A DNA stretch of 30,665 nucleotides. Source: Auriscalpium vulgare. Its lineage: Eukaryota > Basidiomycota > Agaricomycetes > Russulales > Auriscalpiaceae. Location: the NCBI GenBank assembly GCA_019915015.1, contig JAHBBC010000082.1:1-30665 (forward strand), written 5' to 3'. This document shows, in pieces, positions 20,064 to 28,345 of this stretch. Both the position numbers and the translations under genes were made by a program. Every line of letters begins with the position of its first letter. Position 1 is the stretch's first letter. The notes beneath the pieces are model-generated. The model worked only from the letters and a program-made list of their open reading frames with translations. It did no database searches and was not told the origin of the DNA.

Positions 20064-21670
20064 ATGTCGACATTCTTTCTTCCCCGAGCAGTTGCGAAAG
20101 GAAAGAGTACCGGCTCGCGAAATGCAGGCCCAACCGTGCCCGCGACGGTGGTAGCAGAGGGTAGCTCGCGGCCACACGCTGTTCATCCTGCACCTCCTAG
20201 TTCCGTCGCGCGCCAAACATCCAGCCAGGATGCAACCCCAGACAAAGCCCCCGCCTTCCTCGTCTCTCTCGCACTCTCCGAACATGCGCTATGGACCGAC
20301 CCCAGTCTACGCGATCCAAACCGCGAAGGGTGTAAGTGCCGCAACTCCTCGCCTTTCGGACTCGATTGATGGTTATACAAGTTGTTCATCTCAGCGCGCT
20401 GCTGCGTACCGCACCGTTCGCAGGCACAAACTACTCAGAGGCCGCCGTGATAAAGTCGCTTCGCCCTCATGCGAACGACGCGTACGACGTGCGCGTAATT
20501 GTTGTCAACGTGGCGCGCCCGAGTCGGCATGACCGTGGCGCAGGTGGATACGAGATCCGGCGCAGGATTGGGAGGAAGTCGTCCAGCGCTTTGAGGGGTT
20601 TACAAGGGCGTACTGGCAGTCGAGGATGCTTTATATTGTGCGTCACGACTTGTTCATCCGTGTTCTGTCGCTGACTATATTGACCAGGAGAACATCCCGA
20701 TGTCGCACCGCTCAACAGCGGGCGTCGCGCTCCTCCTTAGCACCTTACTAGATGGTGCAACCGGACACGCGGATTCGCGGCGCGTTCAGGTCATCTTATT
20801 TCCTCCGCATTTTCAAGATGAGCCAAACAATGTTCCAAAGTGCAAAGGCTTCGCTCTCGTGACGCTCTCCCAAGTCACCGACGTCAACCAGCTGCTCTCT
20901 GCCTGGCCATGGGACCTTCCAACCATCGAAAATATCAGCACCTCGGAAGAGGCACAAGAAGCCGCGAAGTCGGGACTGCGGACACTGTCGAAGACGCGCT
21001 GGGATCAGCTTCAGGACGAGTATGCCGCGTATCGACAGAAACTCCTCGCTCAGGCGGCGGAGTCGACGCATCCCGTGTCTCGAGCGGCTCCATCAGTTAC
21101 AGCGGCGGTACATATCCCTGAACCATCGCGCTTGCGACAGGAACCCCCGACAGTGTCAACACTGACCGCCTCCGCGCCGTATCCCCCCGACTGCGTCGTC
21201 TTTGTGCGCCACGTCCATCATGAGACGAACAAAACCACACTCCGTTCTCTGTTTTCTGCCGCCTTTCGGAATCATGCTAGTCCGGCTTCCGACGGGCTCG
21301 ACTACGTGGACTACACCAAGGGCCTCGACACAGTACGTCAGACGCCTACATTCCTTGTAATATGCTGACACCGTGCTCCTAGTGCTACTTGCGTCTTGCG
21401 ACACCTGCGCACTCACAGCACCTGGTATCACATTTCGCAAGTCATCCCACAGCGCAATCTGAGGCGCTCGACACGACGGGTGCGCGTTCAGACAAGCCTA
21501 TGACGGTGGAGTTGCTGCAGGGCATGAAGGAAGAGATATATTGGGGGCAGGTGCCTGAGAAGGTGCGAAGGCAGGCCGTCACAAAGGCTGTATCGCTACT
21601 GGCAGATGGTGGCGAAGTCGAGCAGACAGAGGGAAACGAGGCAGGTCGTAAAAGACGGAAACGTCACTGA
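20064..21670 (+). CDS. La-related protein, LARP7/Pof8-like, with a frame break in exon 2
   Basis: Four exons: 20064-20331, 20382-20637, 20688-21332 and 21383-21670, with three 50 bp introns. The N-terminal part reads as a degenerate La motif (LALSEHALWTDPSLRD, then FVHLSALLRTAPFAG across intron 1, and EAAVIKSLRPHA). An RRM-like part starts at YWQSRMLYIENIP across intron 2. The C-terminus resembles the xRRM of LARP7 proteins: DCVVFVRHVHHETNKTTLRSL, LDYVDYTKGLDTCYLRL, and ELLQGMKEEIYWGQVPEKV, ending in a basic KRRKRH tail. Relatives chaperone telomerase RNA, 7SK or U6 (S. pombe Pof8, human LARP7); the RNA partner here is unknown. Between GGYEIRR and DWEEVVQRF near 20564 one base is missing from the frame; the alternative is an extra 56 bp intron with a weak GTGGCG donor. 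Confidence 0.75.
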
Positions 21671-21836
21671 TATTACGACGAGCGCAGGTTGACTACGGGT
21701 GCAGGTGGCGTACATAGCCTAGAGGCGTAGGATGGATAATGGAGTTGACTGAGTCATGCATTGAATGAGACTGTAGATATCTGCAGCTAGCCACATTCAT
21801 TATGTGCGCGCCTCTGCATTTCCTCTGCGTGCGCTG
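21671..21836. other. Short convergent spacer
   Basis: 166 bp between the LARP7-like and uS7m stop codons. No feature seen. Confidence 0.5.
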
Positions 21837-22472
21837 TCAGACAAGCCGGACATCGACAGCTGGCGCGACATACCTGTTCACCATCGCAAACCTATGCGCC
21901 TCCTCCTTCTTCTGCAGCACCCGGCTGTCCCCGTTCAACACCGCTATCAGCTCCCGCGCCAGCCGCTCCTCCAGGGTCTGCCCGTTCTTCTTCTCCTTGA
22001 CCGTTTTCAAAATCCAGTCGACGGCGTACCGCGTGCGCTGCTTCTCCCCCAGCGCGATGGGCCGCGCCACGGTCTTCGCGCCGTGGCGGTGATTCAAGCT
22101 GCGCACCGCGGGCGACGCAGCGAAGATGGCCTCGCGCACGATAGGCAGCGGCGGCGCGCGCGTGAGCGTGTGCAGCCAGAGCAGCGTGCGCGACACGATG
22201 CGCGCGGCCTGCTTCCGCTTGCCGTGCTTTTGGATTTTGTTCGCGAGGTATTGGAGGAGCGGGTCCTCGACGGGGGGGATGTCGAGCAGGATGGGCTGGC
22301 CAGGGGCGGCACGCAGCAGAGTTGGCTTTGGCGGGGCAGAGGCGAAGCCAGGTAGCATCGTCTCTATGGCACCCGTGGGGGCGGCCGATGAAGTGGAGGC
22401 CGTCGCAGTCGCCATTGGCCGTGATAATGCGAGGATTGAGCGACGTGCAGCATGTCGTATTGGCGACAGCAT
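21837..22472 (-). CDS. RSM7: Mitochondrial small-subunit ribosomal protein uS7
   Basis: A single exon. The ATG at 22472 gives 211 residues beginning MLSPIRHAARRS, an Arg/Ser/Ala-rich stretch typical of a mitochondrial presequence. An upstream in-frame ATG at 22679 would add 69 residues unlike the family and is less likely. uS7 hallmarks: PVEDPLLQYLANKIQKHGKR, SRTLLWLHTLTRAPPLPI, LNHRHGAKTVARPIALGEKQ, RYAVDWILKTVKEKK, and EERLARELIAVLNG near the C-terminus, followed by EAHRFAMVNRY. uS7 binds the 3' major domain of the small rRNA and organises the head of the mitoribosomal small subunit. Confidence 0.93.
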   Translation of the reverse strand: MLSPIRHAARRSILALSRPMATATASTSSAAPTGAIETMLPGFASAPPKPTLLRAAPGQPILLDIPPVEDPLLQYLANKIQKHGKRKQAARIVSRTLLWLHTLTRAPPLPIVREAIFAASPAVRSLNHRHGAKTVARPIALGEKQRTRYAVDWILKTVKEKKNGQTLEERLARELIAVLNGDSRVLQKKEEAHRFAMVNRYVAPAVDVRLV

Positions 22473-23253
22473 GGTGGTGAGCGGCGAAGTCAAGAGTCGG
22501 CAAGCCCGGCAAAGAACGTCTCGGCTACTGCCGATTGCGACCTCGCTCTCAACTTCATCCTTCGCTGCCTTGAAGTCGCTCTGCGGTAGGCCTGCAAGGC
22601 TGCAGCCCACCCTCGCGGTTCTCGTCCATATACCCTTGCCGACCTCGCTGGAGTCAGAACCATTGGAACTAGCGAGCATATCTTAGCGCCGGAAAATCCG
22701 CCATCATCGACGGCCTCTCTGGCAGCCTACGGTAACCGGAGCTGACAGGGCTAGAGTAGTCTCTCACTGCGTCGATATCAGTCTTGGCTTTGATTGGTCT
22801 TGCGCAGTCTGACGGTTTGCCCCGATTTGCCCCACTTGCGCTGCAAAATGCTTGGGAAGGCGCTGACATACAGGATCCGTTCTTTCTGGCCGTTTGTCGC
22901 CTACCGCGAATCAGAAGGCTCATGGGTGGGTGCTTACTATCGACCCCCGAACCGGACGCGATGTCCACTCCTATGTTTTCAAGCACGACGGCTGCTTCGC
23001 CTTTAATCATAGAATATCGCGGCCTGCATAGTCGCCAATGTCTCAAACCCGACACTTTGCGGCCCCAGCTTCATCTCCATCGGTGAAGCAGATTTGTCTA
23101 TTGTCAATATTCAAATCAACAGGTCGCATGACTAGCGCACCGGCGACGCGTAGGAGGCAACCTCGGCGATCCCTCGGGCAGCCATTTGGGTCTGTTCAAC
23201 TGCACATCCGACCGCCATCCCGATGCCATGTCCGAGCCCTATAGCTTCGTGCG
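22473..23253. other. Divergent intergenic region
   Basis: Holds the promoters of uS7m (-) and the NmrA-like gene (+). Several short ORFs cross it without recognisable domains. The only clear element is the TATA box at its right end. Confidence 0.5.
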
Positions 23254-23262
23254 TATAAATAG
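23254..23262 (+). promoter_or_regulatory. TATA box of the NmrA-like gene
   Basis: TATAAATAG lies 57 bp before the ATG at 23319 and is followed by a pyrimidine-rich CACTCACTCCCTCTATC stretch, as is common near fungal transcription starts. It implies a short leader of about 30 bases. Confidence 0.7.
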
Positions 23263-23318
23263 GGACAACGTCTCCTATATGCACCAACACTCACTCCCTC
23301 TATCAACAACTTCACGCA

Positions 23319-24365
23319 ATGTCAGGATTCAAAAAGTTCGTCGTTCTCGGCGCAGGCAACATAGGCACCTTCGTCGCTGAAGAGCTACTCAAAGAGAAAG
23401 CTGCCGGGACGATCGACGACGTCCTCATCTTCACACGTCCGGTGGGTAATAAATTTTCCTCACTGCACACACCCCTCTCATCCACTTTCGATGTCATCAG
23501 GATTCCGCAAAGAAGGCCGACGCGACGAAGCTCGCCCTCGCCGGTGCCACCATCGTCCCCGTCGACTACGCCGACAGCGCTGCGCTCACCGCCGCACTCA
23601 CTGGTGTCCACGTCGTCATCTCGACGCTGCCTGCCGGCGCCATCCCACAGCAGAACCTCGCCGCGCGGGCAGCCCACGCGGCGGGCGTGCAGCTGTTCGC
23701 GCCGTCCGAGTTTGGCGACCCCAGCGACTCGGCCCCAGACGGCCCGGCGCCCGTCAAGGCGGAGACCGTCGCGCTCTTGAAAGAGCTCGGGCTCCCGTAC
23801 GCGCTGTTCTACACGGGCCCGCTCTCCGACTTCGTGTGGATTTCGTACGTCGTCCTTGCTGCCCTGACCATGTATGGCAACTGAGCGTGCGCAGGTTCCT
23901 TGGTCTGGATATCGCGAGCGGGAAGGTGACGGTCGCGGGCGACGGCAACGCACCCATCAGCTGGACGACGCGGCGCGACGTCGCGCGCTTCATCGCGTAC
24001 ACGTTCCCCCGGCTGCCTGCCGCGCAGCTGCAGAACCGCGCCTTCCGCCTGGAGGGCGAACGCAAGGCGCGTCCCCTCTAAACTCATCCACCGCCACCGC
24101 GCTAACTTCCTCCCAGACCTTCAACCAGGTCTTTGAAGAGTACCGCACGCTTTCTGGCAAACCGCTCGCCGTTACTTATACGCCGCTGCCCGAGCTTGAC
24201 GCCCAGATCGCGGCTACGGACAACTTCTTCGCTGCGTTCGCGCTGAAGTTGGCGAAGCTCTGGGGCTCGGGCGGTGGTGTTGTGGGCACGCCGGACAACG
24301 GGTTGTATCCAGGATGGAACCCCGCACCTGCGATCGAGGGTGTGAAGGCGTTGGCGCCATTCTAG
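23319..24365 (+). CDS. NmrA-like / isoflavone-reductase-like NAD(P)-binding protein
   Basis: Four exons: 23319-23441, 23501-23844, 23895-24066 and 24117-24365; introns of 59, 50 and 50 bp; 295 residues. The N-terminal FVVLGAGNIGTFVAEELL is a Rossmann dinucleotide-binding motif (GxGxxG). VVISTLPAGAIPQQ, FAPSEFGDPSDS and PYALFYTGPLSDF follow the NmrA/phenylcoumaran-reductase pattern. The C-terminal part has a TFNQVFEEYRTLSGKPLAV helix and ends LYPGWNPAPAIEGVKALAPF. Members are NADPH sensors or reductases acting on aromatic or isoflavonoid-like compounds; the substrate cannot be told. The third intron begins GCGCGT directly after an AAG codon and ends CCCAG after a CTAAC branch site, so it appears to be a GC-AG intron. 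No GT donor here keeps the frame. Confidence 0.88.
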
Positions 24366-24648
24366 GCCTTGGCTATATCTTGTAGGGTATTGTATTGAAT
24401 CATTGAAATGTCGTAGAAGTACGCGGTTGATTGTACATGAGCGCGCAACCCGGACGGCACAATCATCGGAACGCAGGTATCATTAGCATGAGTATGTCGG
24501 GGCGACTCGTAAAAGTACAACAGAGACTCGCCGCAAGGTGTGGCGCGAGTCCGCGGTAGATGTGACATGGGGCAATCATTAAAGACGTAGGTCGAGTACA
24601 GATAGCGCAGCCGGGAAATGATAATGCTACACATACACGCGGAGAAGC
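24366..24648. other. Convergent intergenic spacer
   Basis: 283 bp between the stop codons of the NmrA-like and stomatin genes. No gene or repeat seen. Confidence 0.5.
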
Positions 24649-25855
24649 CTAGAGATTGGTCATGCTCGTCAGCAGACCCGCCTGGCCCGCTGAGCCAAAG
24701 CTCTCCCCACTCTCCTGCCTGATTGATGGGCCCGCACCCGGGGTCTGCTGGAACTGGCTCGCGACGTCGCTCTGCAGCTGCATCGGCACGAACACGACCT
24801 TGCTGTTCGCGGTCTTGGCCATGGTCTGCAGCGCCTCGAGCTGGCGGATCTGCATCGCAGCGGGCGAGGCGAGGATGTCGGCAGCCTGGCGCATGAGGCG
24901 CGCGGCGTCGACCTCCGCGCGGGCGGCGATGACCTTGCTCTCGCCAATGCGCTTCTGCTGCGCCGCGCTGGACAGCGACGCGGACACCTCGGGCGAGAAG
25001 ATGATGTCCTTGATGAGGATGCCCTCGATGGCAACGCCCCACTTGTCCGCAACGTCGCCCACGATCTCGGCGATCTCAAACGCGATGGCCTCGCGCTCGG
25101 TCACGACGGACTGCACCGCCCGCGCGCCGACGACGTGCCGTAGGGTGGTCTGCGCGCGCTCGATGAGGGCCTGCCGCAGGTCCGTGATGCCGAAAGCGGC
25201 ACGGTACGGGCTGACGATCTGGAAGTAGATGACGGAATCGCTGACAGGACGTGAGATTGACAGAATTTGAACAATGCGCGAGAACACGTACATCTCGACG
25301 TTGACATTGTCGCGTGTGATCACGGTCTGGCGGCCAATAGGGCTGATTTGTATTTTGACATCGACAACCCGCAGAGACTCTGTGCACACGTTCACTTGCA
25401 CCAGGCCTGGGTCGACCGATTTATAGAACTGTCCGAAGCGTGAGACGAGGCCGACCGAGCCTAGTGAAAAGAAGACACTGTGTGAGCTCTGGGCTGACAG
25501 GAATAGAATGAGCGTGGGAGGCGCAGCGTACCTTGGTACACCTCTTTGAATGGGTTGGGGCATGGGCAGCAGGGAACGGCACCACATAGACCTACGCATG
25601 AGCCGAGGGCCTGTAGCATAGAGCCATATGCGCCATGGGTCACATCTCCAAGACCCAAGTCCTGTGCATATGAAGGCTACATTGTACGGTGAGCATAGCG
25701 CCGTGAGCAGAGTCAAACTGACGCACCTGCATCTCCGTCTTCTTCAACGGTTGCACCTTGATGACATGCTTTGAGGGGTCCAACGGACGAACCCCACGCC
25801 CATTCAGCGGTTCATCGGTGACTGTGGCGAAGCAGATGAACGCCTGGGCAGCCAT
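24649..25855 (-). CDS. Stomatin/prohibitin-family (SPFH) membrane-associated protein
   Basis: Four exons: 25855-25727, 25676-25532, 25460-25292 and 25240-24649; introns of 50, 71 and 51 bp (the last stop-free and in frame, but its removal restores VEIDSVIYFQIVSPYR); 344 residues. Order: KHVIKVQPLKKTEMQPSYAQ across intron 1, a short Cys/Gly-rich hydrophobic hairpin (LGSCVGLCGAVPCCPCPNPF) typical of stomatin membrane insertion, then the SPFH domain from GLVSRFGQFYKSVDPGLV through QALIERAQTTLRHVVG, with AEVDAARLMRQAADIL in the C-terminal helix. Stomatins oligomerise at membranes and regulate channels or mitochondrial proteins. The start is uncertain: an upstream ATG (MSSTTTLLM) with a GTGAGT donor exists, but the in-frame intron would be only 32 bp. 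Confidence 0.88.
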
Positions 25856-27148
25856 TGGTCAGTAAATACACTCACCATGAGGAGCGTTGTGGTCGACGAC
25901 ATTGCCGCGAGACGAGTGGCTTGCAGACGGCGAGGGGAGGTCCTTCCTGTCGTCAGGGTGAGACATGGCGGTGAGGTCTGAAGGGATATCGACGCCAGGC
26001 TCGCACGGATTGGAGACTTATAGCCAGTTGCCGAGCTTGAGAAGGCGGGTGACACAAGGTTCGATGCGGTGCGCACTGCGGAATCGCCACGCGATCTTGC
26101 GCGCTTGTTCCCCGCATTCGGCGGCCGGAGCTTGAGTTGCCGAGACCGCGACGACCCATGGGCACTATGTAGTCAAACTCGTTGACACGGCAGCCTAGGA
26201 GGGGAAGAAGACTGCCGCAGACAATCTCCTGGTAGGCACTGCTAAAGTACCTGAGTAGTACGCAATAATAAAAAATGCGTTTTCTAAACGAGTTTGAAGA
26301 CAACGTGACCGTGTGAGGTTTTCCTCGTCGCGGCCGAGAGGTCCGAGGCGCGCCAAGGGGGGCAGAGTCCAAGCACGTTCATCGACATCTGGGTCACTCC
26401 GTGTGCTCTGGTCATTCAAATTGGCTACCGCGGTATGCCATATCGTGCCACTATCATTGACAGCTATCCTTGTGCTGCGCGACATCGTTCCAGCGCTCCG
26501 AACTGCATGCTGGCCTCCTAACCCCCTCTTGTGACGCTACATTGCGATCCGACCTGACACCGCCCGCACTGATCGCCTTCGATGCTTCCCCGATGACCCG
26601 ATGAACAGGACTCATGCTTCTCCGATGAACTCTCCCGATGAACTTTCCAATGACGTCGAAATGTCCGTCCTGCCGCCAAGGCCCAACGGGTGCCGTGTTT
26701 TTTTTCTGACTTACGCAAAACATAAATATGACACGGTCAGGGAGTCGTCGACGTGTCTTGCTCAAAGTATCGACATCTTGCTTTTTCTGAGCCCTCCCGC
26801 CGGCTCGTGTCATACGGTCTACTGCGCAGCGCCACCTGGCGTTGACCGTGTCTACATCCCGCCGCGCTCGCGCCGAGAGTCTGAGCGCATTATGAGGTTG
26901 AGTCAGTGCGGTTTCCTAGGAGCCTTCTGACAGCACAGCATTATCTCCACTGATATGCAACGGATGGTTGGCCGGGCGCGCGATTGGTGGCTCTTGCTGC
27001 GCAAGTTGATACTCCAGTGGCACTTCCGACACAATTCCTGTGCGGGCCAAGCGCTGCAGGTCAGGCTATTAGGCAGCGGCACGTTTCGGCCGTGGCTACT
27101 GGGGATGTTGTACAATAGGTTTGACAACGCACGGGTCTAATCATGTTT
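25856..27148. other. Intergenic region without a recognised gene
   Basis: About 1.3 kb. Short ORFs on both strands have no known domain and no consistent splicing. Local features: repeated CCCGATGAAC-like words at about 26590-26645 and a run of T at 26698-26706. The left part must contain the stomatin promoter. Confidence 0.5.
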
Positions 27149-27625
27149 CAGAATGGTGCCACCACCTTCACTCCCTCGATTGCTGGCTCCGGATTCCACC
27201 CAGGTAAAGATTGTTGTCGGGCTCGCCAACGACGCCCGGCCCACCGCCCACGTCTATTTCAACTTCAAGTAGACCGTCTCGAGCAGTTTACCCTCACTTT
27301 GGGCAATCTCGCCCTCCAGCTCCTCCATTGGGATGTAGGTGACCTCCAATGGCTTTCCCGAGAGCTCGCGATACTGCGCAAACACTTCGTTGAAGGACTA
27401 GCACAGAGGATCAGGCTAGGGTGAAGGGAGGGAGAGGGCGCGAGCACGCACTCGTTACGCTCGCCATCAAGACGGAAAACAACGTTCTGCAGCTGCGCTG
27501 CGGGCAGCCGGGGAAAATTGTACGCGATGAAACGTGCAACATCGCGCCGCGTCGTCCAGCGGATAGGCGCGTTGTCGTCGCCCGCGATCGACACTTTCCC
27601 GCTCGCAATGTCCAAATTCAGCGCC
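27149..27625 (-). pseudogene. 3' fragment of an NmrA-like gene
   Basis: It corresponds to exons 3 and 4 of the NmrA-like gene at 23319-24365, in the opposite orientation. Exon 3 homology starts at 27625 just after an acceptor (GCCAG), with DIASGKVSIAGDDNAPIRW and RFIAYNFPRLPAAQLQN. An intron-like gap follows to the acceptor at 27398. Exon 4 has SFNEVFAQYRELSGKPLEV, then a premature stop after VYLKLK and two frame changes before WNPEPAIEGVKVVAPF. The first two exons, including the Rossmann nucleotide-binding motif, are absent, and tandem repeats lie just beyond. It cannot make a working dehydrogenase. Confidence 0.85.
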
Positions 27626-27650
27626 CTGGCATCCATTTGTGCAGTGTCAG

Positions 27651-27766
27651 TTACGATTCCCTGAGTTTACGAAGTTGAATTACGATTCCCTGAGTTTACG
27701 AAGTTGAATTACGATTCCCTGAGTTTACGAAGTTGAATTACGATTCCCTGAGTTTACGAAGTTGAA
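27651..27766. repeat. Minisatellite, four identical 29 bp units
   Basis: The unit starts TTACGATTCCCTGAGTTTAC and ends GAAGTTGAA. Copies are at 27651-27679, 27680-27708, 27709-27737 and 27738-27766, followed by a TT and unrelated sequence. The units are identical, so the array is young. It sits at the broken 5' side of the NmrA-like fragment. Confidence 0.97.
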
Positions 27767-28345
27767 TTGTTTACTAGGGGGTTTTTCGAGGTCGTGCCTG
27801 CATCTATTCGGTCATGGTCACCGGGTGCCGGTTTGATCGCCGTCTTGATTGCCGGTGCCTTCCGGTCGCGTATGTCCGGCCGGCCCGACCTCGCGCCTTG
27901 TTGTCCACCACCCACACCACGTCCCCCATTCCAGTGCACCTCCACCTCAAAGCTCATCTTGAACCGGCGCTCAATGTCTCTCCGATAAGTTTCAGTGCAC
28001 CAACGTGCTACAGTTGAATGGACATCCGAGGTTAGTTTGAGTCGGCGCGTCGGACTTCCTTCAAGCCATCATCGATGCACTGTGAGGTACGTGATTACAT
28101 TTGCCTTTGCTTTAGTACAATTAGCTCCTCAACAGTGTTAGCAATGCAGCGGCGCGTGGCAAGTCAGAACGACACGACTGCCCTGGATTCACTGGCTAGC
28201 AAAATCTCTCGGCACGGAGGGACCTTTTGCAGACACTGACAGTTTTCGAGTCGGGTCGAGGCTTTGCCGCGCGGTGCGGTAGAGGTACGTGTCTGGCTCG
28301 CTTGTACGTGCAACTGCCCGAGCTGACATATGTGAATCTTTCAGC
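27767..28345. other. Region without a recognised gene
   Basis: A 67-codon minus-strand ORF (27957-27754; SFEVEVHWNGGRGVGGG) runs into the minisatellite and has no domain I recognise. A GTACGT...TTTCAG intron-like segment at about 28284-28345 may belong to the locus to the right. Confidence 0.35.

Noticed and set aside
21804..22355. Plus-strand ORFs across 21.8-22.7 kb
   Set aside because: They are antisense to the well-conserved mitochondrial uS7 gene.
25867..25926. Upstream first exon (MSSTTTLLM) for the stomatin gene
   Set aside because: The in-frame intron would be only 32 bp, and the 54 bp alternative puts the next exon out of frame. It is kept only as a note on start uncertainty.
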